From: Planctomycetota bacterium
Lineage (GTDB): Bacteria > Planctomycetota > Planctomycetia > Gemmatales > Gemmataceae
Assembly (NCBI GenBank): GCA_016191165.1
Contig: JACPPF010000096.1
Coordinates: forward strand, 1-48,338
Length of the DNA: 48,338 nucleotides
Direction of reading: 5' to 3'
The notes under the pieces are model-generated. The model ran no database searches, was not told the origin of the DNA, and was given only the letters and a program-made list of their open reading frames with translations. This document shows, one piece after another, positions 17,470 to 26,086 of this stretch. A program made the translations under genes and the position numbers. Each line of letters opens with the position of its first letter. Within the stretch, counting starts at the first letter, position 1.

Positions 17470-18858
17470 ATGTCCATGAATCGTCGGCATTTCTTGAAAC
17501 ACGTCGCAGCGGCCTCGGCACTGGCCCTGCCCGGCATGGAGTTTGTCCGGACCATTCAGGCAAACGCCCAGCAGCTTCGCCGTAACAACAAGAGCGTCAT
17601 CATCTTCTGGATGGCGGGCGGCCCCGCTACCATCGACATCTGGGACCTGAAACCAGGTCGCCCGACCGGCGGCCAGTTCCGCGAAATCAACACCACCGCT
17701 CAGGGCGTGCGAATCTCCGAACACATGCCGCGCGTGGCAGCCCAGATGCGAAACCTCGCCATCATCCGCTCCCTGGCCACTACCGAAGGCGATCATAATC
17801 GCGGCACCCAGCTGATGCATACCTCCTATCGGCCCAATCCCGCCATCGCTTTTCCCGACCTGGGGTCCATCGCTTCCCACGAAATCCCGAAGTTGGCCGG
17901 CTATCGCGATATCTCGCTGCCCAACTACATCACCGTCGGCGGCGGCGCACGCGGCGGCCCGGGCTTTCTGGGCATGAACTATGCCCCGTTCAACATTCAA
18001 AACCCGGGCACTCCTCCCGAAAACATCCGCGCCCCACAATCACTCGGCTCTGGCGATGACCTGACCGATCGCATCCGCCGCCGCCAGCGCCTTTTCTACA
18101 CACTCGAAGACCAGTTCATGTTCGGCCGCGTGCCTCACCTCGGTGCAGGCATGCCCTATTCCAACCAGGAAGAGCGCGAAGCGAAGCTGGCCCAGCGCGC
18201 CCGTTTCTCGGATGCTTCGAAGGCCCATCGGGACATCTACTACAAAGGCTTTAGCCTGGTCGCGTCCAAAGAAGGCCAGGTATTCAGCCTCAAGAACGAG
18301 AATCCCAAGCTGATGGAACGCTACGGCGCTGCCGGCATGGGCGCCAACAATTTCGGCCGCTCCGCCATCATGGCCCGGCGTCTCGTCGAGGCGGGTGTGT
18401 CCGCCGTTGAAATCTCGCTGGGCGGTTGGGATACCCACAATCAAACCTTCAACGCCCACGCCACCCGTTTGCAGCCCACGCTCGATCGCGCCATGGGCGG
18501 GCTCGTTGAGGACCTTGTTCAACGCGGCATGTGGCAGAACACCGTCCTCGTCTGGATGGGCGAGTTTGGCCGTACGCCACGCATCAATCAAAACACCGGG
18601 CGCGATCACTGGGCTCGTTGCTGGTCGGTTGTGGTTGGCGGCGGCGCCATCCGCGGTGGCCAGGCCTTCGGCGCCACGGACCAGGACGGCATGGCCGTGG
18701 CCCGCGACCGCGTCACGGTCGGCGATGTCTTCGCCACCATCTACCGCGGTCTAGGCATCGACCCGACCACCCAGGTTCGAGATAACATCGGCCGCCCCTT
18801 TGCCATCGCGGGCCAAAACGGCCGCCCGATCGAGGCGTTGTTCCGCGGCAACGGGTAA
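17470..18858 (+). CDS. DUF1501 protein, Tat-type signal
   Basis: This 462-residue protein begins with NRRHFLKHVAAASALALPG, a twin-arginine-like export signal in which the second arginine is followed by HFLK. The body carries DUF1501 hallmarks: IIFWMAGGPATIDIWDLKP (about 40-58), SEHMPRVAAQMRNLAIIRS, GGWDTHNQTF and LVWMGEFGRTPRIN. DUF1501 belongs to the alkaline-phosphatase/sulfatase-like superfamily and is hugely expanded in planctomycetes; substrates are unknown. The gene stands alone here. A DUF1549/DUF1553 partner is usually adjacent but is absent on this side. Confidence 0.92.
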   Translation: MSMNRRHFLKHVAAASALALPGMEFVRTIQANAQQLRRNNKSVIIFWMAGGPATIDIWDLKPGRPTGGQFREINTTAQGVRISEHMPRVAAQMRNLAIIRSLATTEGDHNRGTQLMHTSYRPNPAIAFPDLGSIASHEIPKLAGYRDISLPNYITVGGGARGGPGFLGMNYAPFNIQNPGTPPENIRAPQSLGSGDDLTDRIRRRQRLFYTLEDQFMFGRVPHLGAGMPYSNQEEREAKLAQRARFSDASKAHRDIYYKGFSLVASKEGQVFSLKNENPKLMERYGAAGMGANNFGRSAIMARRLVEAGVSAVEISLGGWDTHNQTFNAHATRLQPTLDRAMGGLVEDLVQRGMWQNTVLVWMGEFGRTPRINQNTGRDHWARCWSVVVGGGAIRGGQAFGATDQDGMAVARDRVTVGDVFATIYRGLGIDPTTQVRDNIGRPFAIAGQNGRPIEALFRGNG

Positions 18859-19209
18859 TTCAGAGGCAAACAGCCTGCCGGGGTACTTCTTCGACCGGAC
18901 GGGTTTTTTCGAAACGAACCGTGCCGCCGTCGAGGCGCGGCAGGCTGATATCCGTCAAGCGCGCGACCCGGTCGGTGGCTTGCGCGCCATTTACCTGAAT
19001 GGTGCCGCCCTAATCGAGGCGAAATCTACAGGTTCAGGGTCAAGCCATATTTAGCCGAGCTGGAAAAATCGACGGGCGAATACCGCTAACGCGCGACGCC
19101 GGTTCGCTGTCCGCCGGTCAGGCAAATCTCCAAACATAACGTGGCTCCGTGAGTCTTGTTTTCTTCAAAGTCCTTATACGCCCACATGGGACCGGTCGTC
19201 CGGACTCGC
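18859..19209. other. Intergenic region with a long-range inverted repeat
   Basis: The only clear structure is CAGCCTGCCG (18871-18880) with its complement CGGCAGGCTG (18938-18947), which may be a terminator or repeat. No supported coding gene. Confidence 0.4.
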
Positions 19210-19341
19210 GGTACCGGCGGTTTTCACGCCAACACCGGCGCCACTACCTCGCCAAGCACATCCGTCAGCCAATACTGCCGCCCCTGGAAGCGATTCGTTA
19301 ACCGGGTGTGGTCGATCCCTGGCAATTGCAGGTCGTCGCCA
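19210..19341 (-). repeat. Decayed copy of the 3' end of the DUF1501 gene
   Basis: The segment repeats 20223-20345, which is the end of the DUF1501 gene and about ten bases beyond its stop. It shares TCACGCCAACACCGGCG at the stop and CGCCCCTGGAAGCGAT further in. Several substitutions show that it is no longer under selection. It lies on the far side of the VapBC module, so the module is bracketed by two copies of the gene end in direct orientation. Confidence 0.75.
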
Positions 19342-19373
19342 TGAAACCGGACCGGCAGGAATGACGCCGCCCG

Positions 19374-19787
19374 TCAGAATTCGATCAGCAACTCGAAAGG
19401 CCGATTCTTGCCCCAGCGATAGATCTTGAAGTCGCCGTCCAACGTGAGGATTCGCCCTGTGCCCATTTGGGTCGCCAGATCGACGAGGCACGCGTCCGCC
19501 AAATCCATCGGCACGTCAGCGTATTTCTTCATTAACCGACTCACCTCGGCAGCGCGCGCTGCCAGGACATACGGCAACTGGTAGAGTCCCTTGGCCACAT
19601 CTTCAAGAATTGCCTCCGCCGCGCCGTCAAGATGACGAAGCAAGTACAAGCACTCGACAATGACAGCTTCGCACGTGATGGGCGGCTCGGAAAGGGCGGT
19701 CATTGCCTTGACGCATTGCGGGTGGTATTGCTCCCGGCGATCTACCAACGCGACGATGCAGCCAGTGTCCAAGATTACCGCCGCCAT
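19374..19787 (-). CDS. PIN-domain ribonuclease toxin (VapC-type)
   Basis: This 137-residue PIN domain retains all expected acidic residues: Asp7 in VILDTGCIVALVD, a Glu in CEAVIVECLYLL, Asp in DLADACLVDLA, and Asp in ILTLDGDF. VapC toxins cleave RNA, often tRNA or rRNA, using Mg2+ or Mn2+. The gene overlaps its antitoxin-like partner by 13 bases (19775-19787), a typical toxin-antitoxin layout with the antitoxin first. The pair lies directly after the DUF1501 gene on the same strand and is followed by a decayed copy of that gene's end. Confidence 0.88.
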   Translation of the reverse strand: MAAVILDTGCIVALVDRREQYHPQCVKAMTALSEPPITCEAVIVECLYLLRHLDGAAEAILEDVAKGLYQLPYVLAARAAEVSRLMKKYADVPMDLADACLVDLATQMGTGRILTLDGDFKIYRWGKNRPFELLIEF

Positions 19788-20014
19788 TTCTTGCCCAGCC
19801 CTGCCAGATGCTTCTTGTTCGAACCCAAGTCCGGAATGCCGGAGTCAAATTCGCCCACGCCTGTAAACTTGAGAGGCTTTCCGCGTTTCTTCTTCCCGTT
19901 GGATATCGGCACTAGCGTGACTTGAATCCGCAGCGGTTTCCCGACCGGGAGTTTCAGCGGCTTATCCGGAATGATGACTTTGCCGTCGAAGTGGCCCGTT
20001 ATTGTTTTGCTCAT
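19775..20014 (-). CDS. AF2212/VapB-like antitoxin
   Basis: This 79-residue protein starts MSKTITGHFDGKVIIPDKPLKLPVGKPLRIQVTL, the short beta-strand pattern (xFDGKVIxPDxPLxLPxG) of AF2212-type antitoxins found upstream of PIN toxins. The C-terminal half is basic and probably wraps the toxin. A second member of the family is at 31677-31892. Such antitoxins usually bind their toxin and repress their own promoter. The start ATG is at 20014; the TGA of an upstream remnant overlaps it. Confidence 0.8.
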   Translation of the reverse strand: MSKTITGHFDGKVIIPDKPLKLPVGKPLRIQVTLVPISNGKKKRGKPLKFTGVGEFDSGIPDLGSNKKHLAGLGKKWRR

Positions 20015-20231
20015 GGTTTTTGGCTCCCCACCACCCGCGTATGCACAAATGGTAAATGGAAACTATTTTTATTATCGGCAATTGGTTCGAAAAGTGCATA
20101 GTCGGTTGTGGTAATTAAAAATGTCTTTGTCTCCGCCGTTCGTGAGTAAGTGGGGTGCGGATGGCTGAAAAAGCCCGCGTTTTTGATGGTTTTTAAGAAT
20201 TCGAGCTGCTCATCGGGCCGTGAGTACCGGC
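20011..20231 (-). pseudogene. C-terminal fragment of an unknown protein
   Basis: Between the DUF1501 stop and the antitoxin start the minus strand keeps an open frame of about 73 codons. It reads RPDEQLEFLKTIKNAGFF and later FLITTTDYALFEPIADNKN and ends VVGSQKP. The segment is clearly richer in A and T than its surroundings and has no start codon of its own. I take it as the tail of a gene brought in with the VapBC cassette and cut by the junction. Family unknown. Confidence 0.35.
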
Positions 20232-20234
20232 CTC

Positions 20235-21689
20235 TCACGCCAACACCGGCGTCACCACCTCGCCATGCACATCCGTCAGCCGATACTGCCGCCCCTGGAA
20301 GCGATACGTCAGCCGCGTGTGATCGATGCCTAACAGGTGCAGGATCGTCGCCTGGAAGTCGTACGCGCTCACCGGGTTCTCGACGACGTTGTAGCAGAAG
20401 TCGTCCGTTTGGCCGTAACTCATGCCGGGCTTTATGCCGCCGCCGGCCATCCAGATCGAGAAGCACCGGCCATGATGATCGCGGCCATATCTTGGCGCGT
20501 TGACATCCCCTTGCACGAAGACCGTGCGGCCGAACTCGCCGCCCCAGATGACCAGCGTGTCGTCGAGCATGCCGCGTTCCTTCAGGTCCTTGACGAGGGC
20601 GGCGGACGGCTGATCGGTGTCGCGGCACTGCACGGCGAGCTGCGTCGGCAGATTGTTGTGCTGGTCCCAGCCGGCGTGCATCAGGTGCACGAAGCGAACG
20701 CCGCGCTCCGCCATGCGGCGGGCCATCAGGCAGTTCCAGGCAAAGCTGCCGCGGCGCTGCACGTCGGGGCCGTACATGTCGAGAATGCGGCGCGGCTCAC
20801 GCGAGAAATCGGTCAGCTCCGGCACTGACGTTTGCATGCGATAGGCCATCTCGTACTGCTCGATGCGCGTCTGGATTTCGGGATCGCCGACTTCCCGATG
20901 GCGAATGCGATTGAGCTCCGCGAGATCGTCGAGCTGGCTGCGCCGCACCGGTGCGGGAACGCCTTGCGGGTTGGAGAGGTAGAGCACCGGATCGCCGTTG
21001 GAGCGCAGCTTGACGCCCTGATAGCTCGACGGCAAGAAGCCGGAGCCCCAGTAGTAGTCGTAGAAGATCTGCCCGCACGAGAGTTCGCGGTCCTGCGAGG
21101 TCATGACGACGAAGGTCGGCAGATCGCGATTCATGCTGCCCAGGCCATAGCTGAGCCAGGCCCCCATGCTCGGCCGGCCGGGTTGCTCGGCGCCGGTGAG
21201 GAAGAGCGTGACGGCCGGGGCGTGATTGATCGCGTCGGTGTGCATCGAGCGGATCATGCAGATGTCGTCGGCGATCGACCCGGTGTGCGGCAACAGCTCG
21301 CTCAGCCATTGCCCATTGCGTCCCCACTGGCGAAACGGCGCGATGCCGGGCAGGACGGCGAGGTTCTGTTGCCCCGCGGTCATGGTGGTGAGACGTTGGC
21401 CCATGCGCACGCTGTCGGGGAGTTGGGTCCCGCGAAAGCGATAGATGTTGGGCTTGTAGTCGAAGAGATCGACGTGCGTGGGAGCGCCGGTCTGCATGAG
21501 ATAGATGACGCGCCGGGCCTTGGGCGTAAAGTGCGGCAGCGAGCCGAGCCCCGTAAGGGGCCGGGTTGCGTCCTGGGCGGCGCCGTCGTTCACGAGCGAC
21601 GACAGCGCCGCGAGGCCGAGAGTGCCGCTGACGCCGGTGAGGAACTGGCGGCGGGTTTGGCGGATGGCGTGTTCGAGGGTGGGGTGCAT
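20235..21689 (-). CDS. DUF1501 protein (PSD-type operon partner)
   Basis: This 484-residue protein has an N-terminal twin-arginine motif, RQTRRQFLTGVSGTLGLAALSSLV. It shows DUF1501 features: VIYLMQTGAPTHVDLFDYKP, HAGWDQHNN, LVIWGGEFGRTVFVQ and GRDHHGRCFSIWMAGGG, ending YRFQGRQYRLTDVHGEVVTPVLA. It belongs to the alkaline-phosphatase-like superfamily, is exported and has unknown substrate. ATG 21689 (MHPTLEHA) follows AAGGTACATC; a longer frame to 21728 is less likely. In planctomycetes this gene normally follows a DUF1549/DUF1553 gene directly; here 1.6 kb of other genes has come between them. Its 3' end is duplicated at 19210-19341. Confidence 0.92.
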   Translation of the reverse strand: MHPTLEHAIRQTRRQFLTGVSGTLGLAALSSLVNDGAAQDATRPLTGLGSLPHFTPKARRVIYLMQTGAPTHVDLFDYKPNIYRFRGTQLPDSVRMGQRLTTMTAGQQNLAVLPGIAPFRQWGRNGQWLSELLPHTGSIADDICMIRSMHTDAINHAPAVTLFLTGAEQPGRPSMGAWLSYGLGSMNRDLPTFVVMTSQDRELSCGQIFYDYYWGSGFLPSSYQGVKLRSNGDPVLYLSNPQGVPAPVRRSQLDDLAELNRIRHREVGDPEIQTRIEQYEMAYRMQTSVPELTDFSREPRRILDMYGPDVQRRGSFAWNCLMARRMAERGVRFVHLMHAGWDQHNNLPTQLAVQCRDTDQPSAALVKDLKERGMLDDTLVIWGGEFGRTVFVQGDVNAPRYGRDHHGRCFSIWMAGGGIKPGMSYGQTDDFCYNVVENPVSAYDFQATILHLLGIDHTRLTYRFQGRQYRLTDVHGEVVTPVLA

Positions 21690-21734
21690 GATGTACCTTT
21701 GATGTTCAAGAATCTTTCGCTCTATCATCGGCCC

Positions 21735-22166
21735 TCAATCGTCATGGTTCCCGCCGATGATGAACACGACGACAGCTGCCACTACGGCCGCGAGGATACC
21801 GCCGACCCAACCGCCAATCTCCTTACCGATGGCAGCAGCGGCCGCAACCACTACTGTCTTTATCAGCCCTCTGATGAACTTACCCCGAGCTGATTTCGGT
21901 CGTTCGTCTCGCCGTAGGCCGCCCTTCGGTACTTCTTCAATCTGAATGTCGGCATCGAGCTCGGCGAAGTCGCTCGATTCCTCCTCGACCTCGACGTCGT
22001 CGACGACGGCAGCGCCTTCGCTGTCTTCCTCTTCTTCATCGAAGGCGACAGCTTCCTCGGCCAATTCGGAATCGTCTAGTGCAAGATCGAAATCGGAATC
22101 AGCGGCGCTCGCCGCTTGACTCTCGCGCTCACGCTTTCTTTCCTCAACCGTTTTTTTTCTGGCCAT
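21735..22166 (-). CDS. Acidic protein with C-terminal glycine-rich membrane segment
   Basis: The 143-residue protein has three parts: a basic N-terminus (MARKKTVEERKRERESQ), a very acidic middle (residues 24-78 with EEEEDSEG and VEVEEESSDF) and a C-terminal membrane segment (about 105-139). The membrane segment has repeated Gly and Ala (GKEIGGWVGGILAAVVAAVVVFIIGG) resembling a glycine zipper, followed by NHDD. The family is not recognised. It sits between the DUF1553-tail copy and the DUF1501 gene, all on one strand, so it may be part of the cassette insertion. Confidence 0.6.
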   Translation of the reverse strand: MARKKTVEERKRERESQAASAADSDFDLALDDSELAEEAVAFDEEEEDSEGAAVVDDVEVEEESSDFAELDADIQIEEVPKGGLRRDERPKSARGKFIRGLIKTVVVAAAAAIGKEIGGWVGGILAAVVAAVVVFIIGGNHDD

Positions 22167-22235
22167 GGCAGATACCCCAGATGAATGGAAAAAGCTCAGT
22201 TTGCCCTCGTGGCGCGATCGCCCGCGTTCGCCACA

Positions 22236-22258
22236 AGACCATCATGCGGAGCGTGATG
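22236..22258 (+). repeat. GCGGAGCGTGA(G/T)GTCTACG repeat, single arm
   Basis: This matches an arm of the palindrome at 42588-42639. It lies immediately beside the DUF1553-tail copy. Confidence 0.5.
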
Positions 22259-22267
22259 TCTACGGTA

Positions 22268-22362
22268 TCACTCCTACGTAATCACCTCATCCAGATTCAA
22301 AATCATGTTCGCCATCGCCGCCAGCGCCGCATTTTCCGAAACGTCCAGCAGCTTCTAGCGCG
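22268..22362 (-). repeat. Partial copy of the 3' end of the DUF1553 gene
   Basis: From TCA at 22268 the sequence repeats the last about 95 bases of the gene ending at 23266 (common stretches include AATCACCTCATCCA and AATCATGTTCGCCATCGCCG). The first half is nearly identical and the inner end is diverged. The Rpn-like gene at 22369-23256 lies exactly between the true gene end and this copy. Confidence 0.82.
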
Positions 22363-22368
22363 GATCGG

Positions 22369-23256
22369 TTAGTCTTGCGGCGCCAGCAGTTCCTTCCATG
22401 TCTCCACATCCAGAATCCGTTCGCTCAATTCCGTCAAGCGCCTTTCGTCGCTGATTCCCATAAACTCCTTCAACACTTCTGCGCTCGGCTCGCCAAATTT
22501 TTTCTTGCCGAGGCGCAGGATCGTCGTGTGAAGGGTCTCAAGGCGGCCTTCCGCCTTACCTGCGGCTTTCCCTTCCGCCTTACCTTTTTCAAGAATCAAC
22601 TGATAGCCATGAGAGTGGCTTAGATCGAGCGAATTCATAACTTTCTCCATCATGAGTTTGGTCATTTCACGGTCATAACGCAAACCGAGCAAGATATCAG
22701 TCGCCACGGCCAAGGTGCCTGCCTCCGTGCGATCTGGATGCTCGCTGACCAGTCGATGCATCATGCGTTCGACCAGGTCGGGCAAGATCGGCGGCGCGTC
22801 GTCGCACAACGGGGCCAGCGGAAACGTGCCCCAGCCGCCTTTGGCCAATTCCTCCGCGTGAAGCTCCCAGGCGCGCACCAACTGATAACGCAGATAACGG
22901 TACGCTGGCTCGCCAGGAAAGCCGCGCACCCATTCGCCCGTCAAACCCGGCGTTTGCGCTTCTTTCGTCAAGAGCACGACCAGGCTGTGAACCAAACATT
23001 TGTGCTTGTATTCCAGGAGGCTATTATACCACGGCACGCGCCATTCCAGCGACGGATCCCGTTTGGATTGAAGCTCCAGATGCAAGATCCACGGCACGGG
23101 ATCCTCAATCAGGAGGACCTTGTCCGCATCGGCAGTGACCGTCGCCAAATCTGCGTCGATGATCCGCACAGGGCCGGTCGGCTTGCGCGGCACCAGCGCC
23201 AGCCAGTCGTCCAAATGCGTCTCAACCAGGACCTTCATGCTGGCATCGTATTTCAT
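22369..23256 (-). CDS. Rpn/YhgA-like PD-(D/E)XK nuclease family protein
   Basis: This 295-residue protein has the N-terminal pattern of the Rpn/transposase-like PD-(D/E)XK group. It has Asp35 in IIDADLATV, a second acid in LLIEDPVPWILHLELQSKRD containing the E-x-Q active-site element, and a helical C-terminal part. Residues 227-243 are a KAEGKAAGKAEGR repeat, a common linker in this family, followed by a DUF4351-like end. Rpn proteins are Ca/Mg-dependent DNA endonucleases that stimulate RecA-independent recombination in E. coli. It starts ten bases after the DUF1553 stop and is followed by a partial copy of that gene's end. Confidence 0.75.
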   Translation of the reverse strand: MKYDASMKVLVETHLDDWLALVPRKPTGPVRIIDADLATVTADADKVLLIEDPVPWILHLELQSKRDPSLEWRVPWYNSLLEYKHKCLVHSLVVLLTKEAQTPGLTGEWVRGFPGEPAYRYLRYQLVRAWELHAEELAKGGWGTFPLAPLCDDAPPILPDLVERMMHRLVSEHPDRTEAGTLAVATDILLGLRYDREMTKLMMEKVMNSLDLSHSHGYQLILEKGKAEGKAAGKAEGRLETLHTTILRLGKKKFGEPSAEVLKEFMGISDERRLTELSERILDVETWKELLAPQD

Positions 23257-23265
23257 GGGCGAACG

Positions 23266-25764
23266 TCACTCCTTCGTAATCACCTCATCCAAATTCAAAA
23301 TCATGTTCGCCATCGCCGCCAGCGCCGCATGTTCAGCGACATCGAGCGTCTTGTCGCGCGGCGATTCGCCCATGCTGACCAGCTTCTCGGCCGCCTTCGG
23401 ATCGGCTTGATATTGCTTCAAGACGCGCTGGTAGCCGGCGAGCAGGACCTTTTGCTCTGTCGCGGTTGGCGGACGTGCCGTCGCCTGGCGCCAGGCGAAC
23501 GCTAAACGGGTTTCCGGGGTTTTGTGGTCTTTCATCAAGCGCTCGGCCCACACGCGCGACGCCTCCACGAACGTCACGTCGTTCATCAGGATCAAGGCGT
23601 GCAGCGGCGTGTTCGTCCGCGCTTGACGCACGGTGCAGACCTGGCGGTTTGGCGTGTCGAACATGTTCGGTGGGCCGATCGAGCGACGCCAGAACGTGTA
23701 CAGGCTGCGGCGATAGAGCTTGTCGCCCTTGTCCTGCACGTACTTGATCTGATTGAAGCTGAAGTCCTCCCACAGGCCCGGCGGCTGATACGGTCGCACC
23801 GGCGGGCCGCCGATTTTTTCGACCAAGAGGCCGCTGAGGGCGAGGGCCTGATCGCGCAATTGGAACGGGCTGTGCCGCAGACGCGGGCTGTGCGCGAGCA
23901 GGCGGTTGTCGGGATCGCGTTCGATCATGACCGGCGTGACCTTCGAGGATTGGCGATACGTCGCACTGGTGACGATGAGGCGATGAATGTGTTTCATATT
24001 CCAACCAGCCCCACGCGCAAGCGTGGGGTTCTCTTCGTCCCCAGGCTTGCGCCTGGGGCTAGTGGGGGCCATGAATTCGACCGCGAGCCAATCAAGCAAC
24101 TCCGGATGGCTCGGCAACTCGCCCTGGACGCCGAAGTCCTCCGACGTCTTGACGAGGCCGATGCCAAAGTATTGCTGCCAGAGGCGATTGACGGTGACTC
24201 TCGCAGTAAGCGGGTTCTCCTTCGAGACGAGCCATTTGGCGAGTCCGAGCCGATTGTTCGGGGCGTCCTTGGGAATCGGCGGAAAGACCTTCGGGATGCC
24301 GGCTTGCACTCTGGCGCCGTACTTGTTGTAGATGCCGCGTTCCAGGATGAAGGTTTCGCGCGGATCCTTGCGTTCCTCCATGATCATGGTGATGAGGATG
24401 CCGTTCTTGGCCGCGGCTAGCTTTTTCCTCTCGGCGTCGAGGGCGGTCTTCAGCTTTTGCAGGTCCTTGAAACGAGGGTGGCGGGCGAGCAACCTGGAGT
24501 ATTCGGGCGACTTCTTGTCGGGGAGTTTCTTGCCGCTGGCTGTGAGATCAGCGAGAAGGACTTTTTCGCGGGCGCTAAACGAAGATTGGCGATCCCTGAT
24601 GTTCTTTTCGATCTTCGCGATTTTCTCCTGCTGTTCCGGCGTGGGCAACTCCAGGATCGGCGCTCCGGTGCCGTTGCGGCGATCGACGCCGCCGACCTCG
24701 GCGATGCTGTTCCAGTAGGCGAAGAGCTGGTAGTACTCCTTCTGGCTGATCGGATCGTACTTGTGGTCATGGCAGCGTCCACAGCCGACGGTCAAACCGA
24801 GCCAGACGGCGCCCGTGGTATCGACGCGATCGACGACGTAATCGACGCGCGATTCCTCGGCGATGCGGCCGCCTTCGCCGTTGAGCATGTGATTGCGATG
24901 AAAGCCGGTCGCGATCTTTTGCGAGATCGTCGGCTTGGGCAGCATGTCGCCGGCGATCTGCTCGATGGTGAACTGGTCGAACGGCATGTTCTTGTTGAGG
25001 GCGTTGATGACCCAGTCGCGCCACGGCCACATGGCGCGGGTGCCATCGGTCTGGTAGCCGTTGGTGTCGGAGTAGCGTGCCGCGTCGAGCCATTCGAGAA
25101 CCATGCGTTCGCCATAGCGCGGTGAGTTCAACAATCGATCGACTACGCCGCCCCAAACTTGTTCCCGTTTAGTGCCCGCCGCATCCCACGCGGTAACAAA
25201 GTCGTCAACCTCTTTCACGGTCGGCGGCAAGCCGGTCAAGTCCTGCGTCACGCGCCGGATTAACGTGCGCGGGTCGGCCTCCGGCGACGGCGTTATCCCT
25301 TCTTTTTCCAGCCGAGCCAGGATGAACCTATCGATTGGGTTCCTCACCCATTTTGCGTTCTTGACATAGGGCAAGTCTGGCCTTTTCGGGGCAATGAACG
25401 CCCAGTGCTCCTGCCAGGGAGCGCCTTGCTCGATCCAGCGTTTGACCAGTTCGATTTGCCGTTCGTTTAGCTTCTTGCCGGTCTTCGCCGGCGGCATGCG
25501 TTCGCGCACGTCGAGCGACGTGATGCGCTGGTAGAGCAGGCTTCCCTTCAATTTGCCCGGCGCGATCACGGTCATGGCGCCGTCCTTGGTGTCGAGGCGC
25601 AGATCGCCCTTGCGCGTCGATTTCGCCGGCCCATGGCAGTTGTAGCAGTATTCCGACAGGATTGGCCGAATATCCCGATTGAACTCAATCCTCTTCGCCG
25701 GTTGCGCGGCAAGTGGGGACGCGGCGCCGAGAATCCCAATCAGAATGCTGAGCTTCTTGATCAT
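23266..25764 (-). CDS. Planctomycete cytochrome/DUF1549/DUF1553 protein
   Basis: The protein of about 832 residues has a signal peptide (MIKKLSILIGILGAASPLAAQ). A cytochrome-like CxxCH (EYCYNCHGP, about residue 40) lies within a PSCyt1-type domain that ends AKTGKKLNERQIELVKRWIEQGA. DUF1549 follows (RNPIDRFILARLEKEG; SDTNGYQTDGTRAMWPWRDWV), then DUF1553 (LAKWLVSKENPLTARVTVNRLWQQYFG). Function is unknown; it is exported and probably haem-bearing. About residues 567-587 (24004-24063) are translated from a double-hairpin repeat, giving TSPRRKPGDEENPTLARG in frame. ATG 25764 is used; GTG 25773 is possible. Its usual DUF1501 partner is displaced by about 1.6 kb of inserted genes. Confidence 0.92.
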   Translation of the reverse strand: MIKKLSILIGILGAASPLAAQPAKRIEFNRDIRPILSEYCYNCHGPAKSTRKGDLRLDTKDGAMTVIAPGKLKGSLLYQRITSLDVRERMPPAKTGKKLNERQIELVKRWIEQGAPWQEHWAFIAPKRPDLPYVKNAKWVRNPIDRFILARLEKEGITPSPEADPRTLIRRVTQDLTGLPPTVKEVDDFVTAWDAAGTKREQVWGGVVDRLLNSPRYGERMVLEWLDAARYSDTNGYQTDGTRAMWPWRDWVINALNKNMPFDQFTIEQIAGDMLPKPTISQKIATGFHRNHMLNGEGGRIAEESRVDYVVDRVDTTGAVWLGLTVGCGRCHDHKYDPISQKEYYQLFAYWNSIAEVGGVDRRNGTGAPILELPTPEQQEKIAKIEKNIRDRQSSFSAREKVLLADLTASGKKLPDKKSPEYSRLLARHPRFKDLQKLKTALDAERKKLAAAKNGILITMIMEERKDPRETFILERGIYNKYGARVQAGIPKVFPPIPKDAPNNRLGLAKWLVSKENPLTARVTVNRLWQQYFGIGLVKTSEDFGVQGELPSHPELLDWLAVEFMAPTSPRRKPGDEENPTLARGAGWNMKHIHRLIVTSATYRQSSKVTPVMIERDPDNRLLAHSPRLRHSPFQLRDQALALSGLLVEKIGGPPVRPYQPPGLWEDFSFNQIKYVQDKGDKLYRRSLYTFWRRSIGPPNMFDTPNRQVCTVRQARTNTPLHALILMNDVTFVEASRVWAERLMKDHKTPETRLAFAWRQATARPPTATEQKVLLAGYQRVLKQYQADPKAAEKLVSMGESPRDKTLDVAEHAALAAMANMILNLDEVITKE
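24004..24063. repeat. Double-hairpin repeat inserted in frame inside the DUF1553 gene
   Basis: CCCCACGCGCAAGCGTGGGG and CCCCAGGCTTGCGCCTGGGG are flanked by ACCAG / CTAGTG. It is the same design as 17230-17287 and is 60 bases long, a multiple of three, so the host frame is kept. Confidence 0.82.
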
Positions 25765-25986
25765 GTTGAGCACCCGGAAGAGCCAGGACCGTAAGGAGCG
25801 GAAGTAGCGGTTCCGTTAGATTACCCGAAGCGGCCCCCGGTTGCAACGCGCCGCAATAGCCAATGGGTCCGATCCGCCGATAACAGATGGCGTCGTCAGA
25901 TTTTGGGGAATGCGCCAGCAATAGCGGTCCTCGACGCCCACCGACATGGGATTCAGAAAAACACCGAGCGCGATTTTTCCGGCTGC

Positions 25987-26017
25987 TTGCGTCTGGAACG
26001 CGCGGATTTGGTATACT
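25987..26017 (+). promoter_or_regulatory. Possible promoter of the DUF1592 gene
   Basis: TTGCGT (25987-25992) and TATACT (26012-26017) are 19 bases apart; the -10 is preceded by TTTGG. About 70 bases of leader follow before the GTG start. Weak prediction. Confidence 0.35.
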
Positions 26018-26086
26018 TTCGAGAGTATCGGTCTTTCCTCCCGCCGTCGCCGTAACTTCAATTTCCCTTCGCTGGAGACAGCCATC

